Source: Colletes latitarsis (lineage: Eukaryota > Arthropoda > Insecta > Hymenoptera > Colletidae). From it: a DNA stretch of 64,000 nucleotides. A program made the position numbers and the translations under genes. A model generated the notes under the pieces. The model saw only the letters and a program-made list of their open reading frames with translations. It searched no databases and was not told the origin of the DNA. The stretch spans positions 8,928,001-8,992,000 of the forward strand of contig NW_027488370.1 of the NCBI RefSeq assembly GCF_051014445.1, read 5' to 3'. Shown piece after piece: positions 52,218 to 63,165 of this stretch (within the stretch, counting starts at the first letter, position 1; every line of letters begins with the position of its first letter).

Positions 52218-54925
52218 TAATGTGGGACCACACTGAAACAATCAATTAAACCTGGTCTTGATAAATATTTTTGAGGATAATTCATGTTAGGTCTAGGTTA
52301 GGTCTGGGATTTGCTCTCATCAGGCTCATTCTTTCGCATATTTCTCATACTTGATGGCTAGATCCTGGGCTTTTTCTGGATTGCATCACGTAGTAATGAA
52401 GTACAACACTGAAACAGTCAATTAAACCTGGTTTCGATCAATATTTTAGAGGATAACGCAAGTTAGGTCTGGGATAGGTCTGGGATTTGCCCTATTCAGG
52501 CTCATACTTTCGCGTTTTTCACATACTTGTTGAACAGATCCTGGGTTTTTTCTGGTTTGGATCACGTAGTTGTGTGGTACCACACAGAAACAGTCCATTA
52601 AACCTGGTTGCGATCAATATTCTAGAGGATAACGCATGTTAGGACTGGGTTACGTCTAGGATTTGCCCCCATCAGGCTCATACTTTCGCATATTTCTCAT
52701 ACTTCATGGCTAGATCCTGGGCTGTTTCTGCACTGTATCACGTAGTAATGTGGTAACACGCTGAAACAGTCAATTAAACCTGGTTTCAATCAATATTTTA
52801 GACGATAACGCAAGCTAGGTCTGGGATAGGTCTAGGATTTGCCCTCATCAGGCTCTTACTATCGCATATTTCTCATACTTCATGGCTAGATCCTGGGCTA
52901 TTTCTGGATTGGTTCACGTAGTAAAGTGGTATCACACTGAAACATTCAATGAAACCTGGTCTGGATAAATATTTTAGAGGATAACGCATCTTAGGTCTGG
53001 GTTAGGTCTAAGATTTGCCCTCATCAGGCTCACAGTTTCGCGTTTTACACATACTTGTTGAACAGATCCTGGGTTTTTTCTGGTTTGGATCACGTAGTAA
53101 TGTGGTACCACACTAAAACAGTCAATTAAACCTGGTTTCGATCAATATTTTAGAGGATAACGCAAGTTAGGTCTGGGATAGGTCTGGGATTAGCCCTCAT
53201 CAGACTCATACTTTCGCACACTTCACATACTCGATGACAAGATCCTGGGTTTTTTTCTGGTTTGGATCACGTAGTAATGTGTTTCTACACTGAAACAGTC
53301 GATTAAACCTGGTTTCGATCAATATTTTTGAGGATAATTCATGTTAGGTCTAGGTTAGGTCTGGGATTTGCTCTCATCAGGCTCATTCTTTCGCATATTT
53401 CTCGTACTTGATGGCTAGATCCTGGGCTTTTTCTGGATTGCATCACGTAGTAATGAAGTACAACACTGAAACAGTCAATTAAACCTGGTTTCCATCAATA
53501 TTTTAGAGGACAACGCAAGTTAGGTCTGGGATAGGTCTGGGATTTGCCCTCATCAGGCTCATACTTTCGGGTTTTTCACATACTTGTTGAACAGATCCTG
53601 GGTTTTTTCTGGTTTGGATCCCGTAGTAGTGTGGTACCACACTGAAACTGTCAATTAAACCTGATTTCGATCAATATTTTAGAGGACAACGCAAGTTAGG
53701 TCTGGGATAGGTCTGGGATTTGCCCTCATCAGGCTCATACTTTCGCGTTTTTCACATACTTGTTGAACAGATCCTGGGTTTTTTCTGGTTTGGATCACGT
53801 AGTAATGTGGGACCACACTGAAACAGTCAATTAAACCTGGTTTCGACCAATATTTTAGAGAATAATTCATGTTAGGTCTAGGTTAGGTCTGGGATTTGCT
53901 CTCATCAGGCTCATTCTTTCGCATATTTCTCGTACTTGATGGCTAGATCCTGGGCTTTTTCTGGATTGCATCACGTAGTAATGAAGTACAACACTGAAAC
54001 AGTCAATTAAACCTGGTTTCCATCAATATTTTAGAGGACAACGCAAGTTAGGTCTGGGATAGGTCTGGGATTTGCCCTCATCAGGCTCATACTTTCGGGT
54101 TTTTCACATACTTGTTGAACAGATCCTGGGTTTTTTCTGGTTTGGATCCCGTAGTAGTGTGGTACCACACTGAAACAGTCCATTAAACCTGGTTTCGCTC
54201 ATTATTTTAGAGGATAACGCATGTTAGGTCTAGGTCAGGCCTGGGATTTTCACTCATCAGGCTCATACTTTCGCATTCTTCACATACTTGTTGAACGGAT
54301 CCTGAGGTTTTTCTGGTTTGGATCACGTAGCAATGTGGGACCGCACTGAAACAATCAATTAAACCTGGTCTTGATAAATATTTTAGAGGATAACGCATGT
54401 TAGGTCTGGGTTAGGTCTAGGATTTGCCCTCGTCAGGCTCATACTTTCGCATATTTCTCATACTTCATGGCTAGATCCTGGGCTATTTCTGGATTGGATC
54501 ACGTAGTAATGTGGTACCACACTGAAACTGTCAATTAAACCTGGTTTCGATCAATATTTTAGAGGATAACGCAAGTTAGGTCTGGGATAGGTCTGGGATT
54601 TGCCCTCATCAGGCTCATACTTTCGCGTTTTTCACATACTTGTTGAACAGATCCTGGGTTTTTTCTCTCTTGGATCACGTAGTAGTGTGGTTCCACACTG
54701 AAACAGTCAATTAAACCTGGTTTCGATCAATATTTTAGAGGATAACGCAAGTTAGGTCTGGGATAGGTCTGGGACTTGCCCTCATCAGGCTCATACTTTT
54801 GCGTTTTTCACATACTTGTTGAACAGATCCTGGGCTATTTCTGGATTGGATCACGTAGTAATGTGGTACCACACTGAAACTGTCAATTAAACCTGGTTTC
54901 GATCAATATTTTAGAGGATAACGCA
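52218..54925. repeat. 17-monomer higher-order repeat, copy 2
   Basis: Second copy of 49,230-51,937, almost unchanged; one visible difference is gggaccgcactg near 54,340 against gggaccacactg near 51,351. Homology ends near 54,925, where aacgcatcttagg replaces aacgcaagttagg. Confidence 0.85.
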
Positions 54926-57279
54926 TCTTAGGTCTGGGTTAGGTCTAAGATTTGCCCTCATCAGGCTTACAGTTTCGCGTTTTTCACATACTTGTTGAAC
55001 AGATCCTGGGATTTTTTTCTGGTTTGGATCACGTAGTAATGTGTTTCCACACTGAAACAGTCGATTAAACCTGGTTTCGATCAATATTTTAGAGGATAAC
55101 GCAATTTAGGTCTGGGATAGGTCTGGGATTAGCCCTCATCAGACTCATACTTACGCACACTTCACATACTCGATGACAAGATCCTGGGTTTTTTTCTGGT
55201 TTGGATCACGTAGTAATGTGTTTCTACACTGAAACAGTCGATTAAACCTGGTTTCGATCAATATTTTAGAGGATAACGCAAGTTAGGTCTGGGATAGGTC
55301 TGGGATTTGCCCTCATCAGAAACATACTTTCGCACACTTCACATACTCGTTGAACAGATCCTGGGTTATTTTCTGGTTTGGATCACATAGTAATGTGGTA
55401 CCACACTGAAACAGTCGATTAAACCAGGTTTCGATCAATATTTTTGAGGATAACGCATGTTAGGTCTAGGTTAGGCATGGGATTTTCACTCATCAGTCTC
55501 ATACTTTCGCATTCTTCACATACTTGTTGAACGGATCCAGGGTTTTTTCTGGTTTGGAACACGTCGTAATGTGGTACCACACTGAAACTGTCAATTAAAC
55601 CTGGTTTCGATCAATATTTTAGAGGATAACGCATCTTAGGTCTGGGTTAGGTCTAAGATTTGCCCTCATCAGGCTCACAGTTTCGCGTTTTTCACATACT
55701 TGTTGAACAGATCCTGGGTTTTTTTCTGGTTTGGATCACGTCGCAATGTGGGTCCACACTGAAACAATCAATTAAACCTGGTCTTGATAAATATTTTAGA
55801 GGATAACGCATGTTAGGTCTGGGATAGGTCAGGGATTTGCCATCATCTGACTCATACTTTCGCACACTTCACATACTCGTTGAACAGATCCTGGGTTTTT
55901 TCTGGTTTGGATCACGTAGCAATGTGGGACCACACTGAAACAGTCAATTAAACCTGGTTTCGACCAATATTTTAGAGAATAATTCATGTTAGGTCTAGGT
56001 TAGGTCTGGGATTTGCTCTCATCAGGCTCATTCTTTCGCATATTTCTCATACTTGATGGCTAGATCCTGGGCTTTTTCTGGATTGCATCACGTAGTAATG
56101 AAGTACAATACTGAAACAGTCAATTAAACCTGGTTTCCATCAATATTTTAGAGGACAACGCAAGTTAGGTCTGGGATAGGTCTGGGATATGCCCTCATCA
56201 GGCTCATACTTTCGGGTTTTTCAAATACTTGTTGAACAGATCCTGGGTTTTTTCTGGCTTGGATCACGTAGTAGTGTGGTTCCACACTGAAACAGTCCAT
56301 TAAACCTGGTTTGGATCAATATTTTAGAGGATAACGCATGTTAGGTCTAGGTTAATTCTGGGATTTTCACTCATCAGACTCATACTTTCGCATTCTTCAC
56401 ATACTTGTTGAACGGATCCTGGGGTTTTTCTTGTTTGGATCACGTAGTAATGTGGGACCACACTGAAACAATCAATTAAACCTGGTCTTGATAAATATTT
56501 TAGAGGATAACGCATGTTAGGTCTGGGTTAGGTCTAGGATTTGCCCTCGTCAGCCTCATACTTTCGCATATTTCTCATACTTCATGGCTAGATCCTGGGC
56601 TATTTCTGGATTGGATCACGTAGTAATGTGATACCACACTGAAACTGTCAATTAAACCTGGTTTCGATCAATATTTTAGAGGATAACGCTAGTTAGGTCT
56701 GGGATAGGTCTGGGATTTGCCCTCATCAGGCTCATACTTTCGCGTTTTTCACATACTTGTTGAACAGATCCTGGGTTTTTTCTGGCTTGGATCACGTAGT
56801 AGTGTGGTTCCACACTGAAACAGTCCATTAAACCTGGTTTGGATCAATATTTTAGAGGATAACGCATGTTAGGTCTAGGTTAGGTCTGGGATTTGCTCTC
56901 ATCAGGCTCATTCTTTCGCATATTTCTCATACTTGATGGCTAGATCCTGGGCTTTTTCAGGATTGCATCACGTAGTAATGAAGTACAACACTGCAACAGT
57001 CAATTAAACATGGTTTCCATCAATATTTTAGAGGACAACGCAAGTTAGGTCTGGGATAGGTCTGGGATTTGCCCTCATCAGGCTCATACTTTCGCGTTTT
57101 TCACATACTTGTTGAACAGATCCTGGGCTATTTCTGGATTGGATCACGTAGTAAAGTGGTAGCACACTGAAACATTCAATGAAACCTGGTCTGGATAAAT
57201 ATTTTAGAGGATAACGCATCTTAGGTCTGGGTTAGGTCTAAGATTTGCCCTCATCAGGCTCATTCTTTCTCATATTTCT
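54926..57279. repeat. Mosaic, more diverged satellite
   Basis: About 13 monomers that reuse pieces of upstream units in new order. The cgcacacttc / ggttattttctgg / tttttgagg / gttaggcatggg series at 55,320-55,560 resembles 27,170-27,400. The region at 55,920-56,515 resembles the 5-monomer repeat. Monomers at about 56,260 and 56,790 share gcttggatcacgtagtagtgtggttcc, 528 bp apart. No single long period fits. Confidence 0.75.
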
Positions 57280-57879
57280 CATACTTGATGGCTAGATCCT
57301 GGGCTTTTTCTGGATTGCATCACGTAGTAATGAAGTACAACACTGAAACAGTCAATTAAACCTGGTTTCCATCAATATTTTAGAGGACAACGCAAGTTAG
57401 GTCTGGGATAGCTCTGGGATTTGCCCTCATCAGACTCATACTTTCGCACACTTCACATACTCGTTGAACAGATCCTGGGTTTTTTTCTGGTTTGGATCAC
57501 GTAGTAATGTGGGACCACACTGAGACAATCAATTAAACCTGGTCTTGATAAATATTTTAGAGGATAACGCATGTTATGTCTGGGTTACGTCTAGGAGTTG
57601 CCCCCATCAGGCTCATACTTTCGCATATTTCTCATACTTCATGGCTAGATCCGGGGCTGTTTCTGCATTGTATCACGTAGTAATGTGGTAACACGCTGAA
57701 ACAGTCAATTAAACCTGGTTTCGATCAATATTTTAGACGATAACGGAAGTTAGGTCTGGGCGAGGTCTAGGATTTGCCCTCATCAGGCTCTTACTATCGC
57801 ATATTTCTCATACTTCATGGCTAGATCCTGGGCTATTTCTGGATTGGATCACGTAGTAAAGTGGTGTCACACTGAAACA
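57280..57879. repeat. Recurring tail cassette, copy 1
   Basis: Marked by ggatagctctggg, cactgagacaatc, gcatgttatgtctggg (57,571), aggagttgcccccatc, gatccggggctg, and gggcgaggtctagg. The left half recurs at 59,572-59,917 and the right half at 62,760-63,165. Confidence 0.8.
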
Positions 57880-59571
57880 TTCAATGAAACCTGGTCTGGA
57901 TGAATATTTTAGAGGATAACGCATCATAGGTCTGGGTTAGGTCTAAGATTTGCCCTCATCAGGCTCACAGTTTCGCGTTTTTCACATACTTGTTGAACAG
58001 ATCCTGGGTTTTTTCTGGTTTGGATCACGTAGTAATGTGGTGCCACACTAAAACAGTCAATGAAACCTGGTTTCGATCAATATTTTAGAGGATAACGCAA
58101 GTTAGGTCTGGGATAGGTCTGGGATTAGCCCTCATCAGACTCATACTTTCGCACACTTCACATACTCGATGACAAGATCCTGGGTTTTTTTCCGGTTTGG
58201 ATCACGTAGTAATGTGTTTCCACACTGAAACAGACGATTAAACCTGGTTTCGATCAATATTTTAGAGGATAACGCAAGTTAGGTCTGGGATAGGTCTGGG
58301 ATTTGCCCTCATCCGACTCATACTTTCGCACACTTCACATACTCGTTGAACAGATCCTGGGTTATTTTCTGGTTTGGATCACATAGTAATGTGGTGCCAC
58401 ACTGAAACAGTCGATTAAACCAGGTTTCGATCAATATTTTTGAGGATAACGCATGTTAGGTCTAGGTTAGGCATGGGATTTTCACTCATCAGACTCATAC
58501 TTTCGCATTCTTCACATACTTGTTGAACGGATCCTGGGTTTTTTCTGGTTTGGAACACGTCGTAATGTGGGTCCACACTGAAACAATCTATTAAACCTGA
58601 TCTTGATAAAAATTTTAGAGGATAACGCATGTTAGGTATGAGATAGGTCTGGGATTTGCCCTCATCAGACTCATACTTTCGCACACTTCACATACTCGTT
58701 GAACAGATCCTGGGTTATTTTCTGGTTTGGATCACTACTAATGTGGTACCACTCTGAAACAGTCGATTAAACCAGGTTTTGATCAATATTTTTGAGGATA
58801 ACGCATGTTAGGTCTAGGTTAGGCTTGGGATTTTCACTCATCAGACTCATACTTTCGCATTCTTCGCATACTTGTTGAACTGATCCTGGGCTTTTTCTGG
58901 TTTGGATCACGTAGTAATGTGGTTCCACACTGAAACAGTCGGTTAAACCTAGTTTCGATCAATATTTTAGAGGATAACGCAAGTTAGGTCTGGGATAGGT
59001 CTGGGATTTGCCCTCATCAGACTCATACTTACGCACACTTCACATACTCGTTGAGCAGATCCTGGGTTATTTTCTGGTTTGGATCACATAGTAATGTGGT
59101 ACCAAACTGAAACAGTCGATTAAACCAGGTTTCGATCAATATTTTTGAGGATAACGCATGTTAGGTCTAGGTTAGGCCTGGGATTTTCACTCATCAGACT
59201 CATACTTTCGTATTCTTCACATACTTGTTGAACGGATCCTGGGTTTTTTCTGGTTTGGATCCCGTAGTAGTGTGGTACCACACTGAAACAGTCCATTAAA
59301 CCTGGTTTCGCTCAATATTTTAGAGGATAACGCATGTTAGCTCTAGGTTAGGTCTGGGATTTGCCCTCATCAGGCTCTTACTATCGCATATTTCTCATAC
59401 TTCATGGCTAGATCCTGGGCTATTTCTGGATTGGATCACGTAGTAAAGTGGTATCACACTGAAACATTCAATGAAACCTGGTCTGGATAAATATTTTAGA
59501 GGATAACGCATCTTAGGTCTGGGTTAGGTCTAGGATTTGCCCTCGTCAGCCTCATACTTTCGCATATTTCT
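57880..59571. repeat. Diverged relative of the 27-29 kb segment
   Basis: Contains the same ordered classes as 26,930-28,480: gggattagccc, the gacgattaaacc variant, the cacacttc/ggttattttctgg 177-bp class, gttaggcatggg with ggaacacgtcg, gttaggcttggg with cttcgcatac, and cggttaaacctag. It lacks the 1-nt insertion ggtctaagg (it has ggtctagg at about 58,461) and has gatcactactaatg at 58,728, where the core copies have gatcactagtaatg. It therefore looks like an older sister of the core copies. Confidence 0.75.
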
Positions 59572-59917
59572 CATACTTGATGGCTAGATCCTGGGCTTTT
59601 TCTGGATTGCATCACGTAGTAATGAAGTACAACACTGAAACAGTCAATTAAACCTGGTTTCCATCAATATTTTAGAGGACAACGCAAGTTAGGTCTGGGA
59701 TAGCTCTGGGATTTGCCCTCATCAGACTCATACTTTCGCACACTTCACATACTCGTTGAACAGATCCTGGGTTTTTTTCTGGTTTGGATCACGTAGTAAT
59801 GTGGGACCACACTGAGACAATCAATTAAACCTGGTCTTGATAAATATTTTAGAGGATAACGCATGTTATGTCTGGGTTACGTCTAGGAGTTGCCCCCATC
59901 AGGCTCATTCTTTCGCA
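59572..59917. repeat. Recurring tail cassette, copy 2 (left half)
   Basis: Matches 57,280-57,625 at 2,292 bp (13 x 176 plus 4), including ggatagctctggg, gagacaatc and gttatgtctggg at 59,863. The match weakens after aggagttgcccccatc, where the next monomer reads ctcattctttcgc and gatcctggggc-type variants disappear. Confidence 0.8.
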
Positions 59918-62759
59918 TATTTCTCATACTTCATGGCTAGATCCTGGGCTGTTTCTGCATTGTATCACGTAGCAATGTGGTACCACGCTGAAACAGTCAA
60001 TTAAACCTGGTTTCGATCAATATTTTAAAGGATAACGCAAGTTAGGTCTGGGATAGGACTAGGATTTGCCCTCATCAGGCTCTTACTATCGCATATTTCT
60101 CATACTTCATGGCTAGATCCTGGGCTATTTCTGGATTGGATCACGTAGAAAAGTGGTACCACACTGAAACATTCAATGAAGCCTGTTCTGGATAAATATT
60201 TTAGAGGAGAACGCATCTGAGGTCAGGGTTAGGTCTAAGATTTGCCCTCATCAGGCTCACAGTTTCGCGTTTTTCACATACTTGTTAAACAGATCCTGGG
60301 TTGTTTCTGGTTTGGATCACGTAGTAATGTGGTACCACACTAAAACAACCAATTAAACCTGGTTTCGATCAATATTTTAGAGGATAACGCAAGCTAGGTC
60401 TGGGATAGGTCTGGGATTAGCCCTCATCAGACTCATACTTTCGCACACTTCACATACTCGTTGACAAGATCCTGGGTTTTTTTCTGGTTTGGATCACGTA
60501 GTAATGTGGTTCCACACTGAAACAGTCGATTAAACCTGGTTTCGATCAATATTTTAGAGGATAACGCAAGTTAGGTCTGGGATAGGTCTGGGGTTTGCCC
60601 TCATCAGGCTCATACTTTCGCGTTTTTCACATACTAGTTGAACAGATCCTGGGTTTTTTTCTGGTTTGGATCCCGTAGTAGTGTGGTACCACACTGAAAC
60701 AGTCCATTAAACCTGGTTTCGCTCAATATTTTAGAGGATAACGCATGTTAGGTCTAAGTCAGGCCTGGTTTTTTCACTCATCAGACTCATACTTTCGCAT
60801 TCTTCACATACTTGTTGAACGGATCCTGGGATTTTTCTGGTTTGGGTCACGCAGTAATGTGGTACCACACTGAAACCGTCCATTAAACCTGGTCTTGATA
60901 AATATTTTAGAGGATAACGCATGTTAGGTCTGGGATAGATCTGGGATTTGCCCTCATCAGACTCATACTTTCGCATATTTCTCATACCTCATGGCTAGAT
61001 CCTGGGCTATTTCTGGATTGGATCACGTAGTAATGTGGTATCACACTGAAACAGTCATTTAAACCTGGTTTCGATCAATATTTTAGAGGATAACGCAAGT
61101 TAGGTCTGGGATAGGTCTGGGATTTGCCCTCATCAGGCTCATACTTTCGCGTTTTTCACATACTTGTTGAACAGATCCTGGGTTTTTTCTGGCTTGGATC
61201 ACGTAGTAGTGTGGTTCCACACTGAAACAGTCCATTAAACCTGGTTTGGATCAATATTTTAGGGGATAACGCATGTTAGGTCTAGGTTAGGTCTGGGATT
61301 TTCACTCATCAGACCCATACTTTCGCATTCTTCACATACTTGTTGAACGGATCCTGGGTTTTTTCTGGTTTGGATCACGTAGTAATGTGGGACCACACTG
61401 AAACAATCAATTAAACCTGGTCTTGATAAATATTATAGAGGATAACGCATGTTAGGTCTGGGATAGGTCTGGGATTTGCCCTCATCTGACTCATACTTTC
61501 GCATATTTCTCATACTCCATGGCTAGATCCTGGGCTATTTCTGGATTGGATCACGTAGTAATGTGGTACCGCACTGAAACAGTCAATTAAACCTGGTTTC
61601 GATCAATATTTTAGAGGACAACGCAAGTTAGGTCTGGGATAGGTCTGCGATTTGCCCTATTCAGGCTCATACTTTCGCGTTTTTACATACTTGTTGAACA
61701 GATCCTGGGTTTTTTCTGGTTTGGATCACGTAGTTGTGTGGTACCACACAGAAACAGTCCATTAAGCCTGGTTGCGATCAATATTCTATTGGATAACGCA
61801 TGTTAGGTCTGGGTTACGTCTAGGATTTGCCCCCATCAGGCTCATACTTTCGCATATTTCTCATACTTCATGGCTAGATCCAAGGCTGTTTCTGCATTGT
61901 ATCACGTAGTAATGTGGTAACACGCTGAAACAGTCAATTAAACCTGGTTTCGATCAATATTTTAGACGATAACGCAAGCTAGGTCTGGGATAGGTCTAGG
62001 ATTTGCCCTCATCAGGCTCTTACTATCGCATATTTCTCATACTTCATGGCTAGATCCTGGGCTATTTCTGGATTGGATCACGTAGTAAAGTGGTATCACA
62101 CTGAAACATTCAATGAAACCTGGTCTGGATAAATATTTTAGAGGATAACGCATCTTAGGTCTGGGTTAGGTCTAAGATTTGCCCTCATCAGGCTCACAGT
62201 TTCGCGTTTTTCACATACTTGTTGAAAGGATCCTGGGTTTTTTCTGGTTTGGATCACGTAGCAATGTGGGACCACACTGAAACAGTCAATTAAACCTGGT
62301 TTCGACCAATATTTTAGAGAATAATTCATGTTAGGTCTAGGTTAGGTCTGGGATTTGCTCTCATCAGGCTCATTCTTTCGCATATTTCTCATACTTGATG
62401 GCTAGATCCTGGGCTTTTTCTGGATTGCATCACGTAGTAATGAAGTACAACACTGAAACAGTCAATTAAACCCGGTTTCCATCAATATTTTAGAGGACAA
62501 CGCAAGTTAGGTCTGGGATAGGACTGGGATTTGCCCTCATCAGGCTCATACTTTCGGGTTTTTCACATACTTGTTGAACAGATCCTGGGTTTTTTCTGGT
62601 TTTGATCCCGTAGTAGTGTGGTACCACACTGAAACAGTCCATTAAACCTGGTTTCGCTCATTATTTTTGAGGATAACGCATGTTAGGTCTAGGTCAGGCC
62701 TGGGATTTTCACTCATCAGACTCATACTTTTGCATTCTTCACATACTTGTCGAACGGAT
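59918..62759. repeat. Mosaic, more diverged satellite
   Basis: About 16 monomers. The section at 60,390-61,060 parallels 29,230-29,900, 36,800-37,460 and 45,780-46,440, including the catactagttgaac variant, but keeps the full gtagtagtgtggtacc at about 60,676, where the other three have an 8-nt deletion. The section at 61,640-62,000 parallels the cgtagttgtgtgg / gggttacgtctagg pair, with the unique variant attctattggataacg at about 61,780. The section at 62,138-62,690 parallels the 5-monomer repeat. Confidence 0.75.
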
Positions 62760-63165
62760 CCTGGGTTTTTTTCTGGTTTGGATCACGTAGTAATGTGGGA
62801 CCACACTGAGACAATCAATTAAACCTGGTCTTGATAAATATTTTAGAGGATAACGCATGTTATGTCTGGGTTACGTCTAGGAGTTGCCCCCATCAGGCTC
62901 ATACTTTCGCATATTTCTCATACTTCATGGCTAGATCCGGGGCTGTTTCTGCATTGTATCACGTAGTAATGTGGTAACACGCTGAAACAGTCAATTAAAC
63001 CTGGTTTCGATCAATATTTTAGACGATAACGGAAGTTAGGTCTGGGCGAGGTCTAGGATTTGCCCTCATCAGGCTCTTACTATCGCATATTTCTCATACT
63101 TCATGGCTAGATCCTGGGCTATTTCTGGATTGGATCACGTAGTAAAGTGGTATCACACTGAAACA
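62760..63165. repeat. Recurring tail cassette, copy 3 (right half)
   Basis: Matches 57,474-57,879 at 5,286 bp (30 x 176 plus 6), including gttatgtctggg (62,859), gatccggggctg, gacgataacggaag and gggcgaggtctagg. Its left flank differs (tgtcgaacggatcc instead of cgcacacttc), so it has a different breakpoint from copy 2. Confidence 0.8.
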
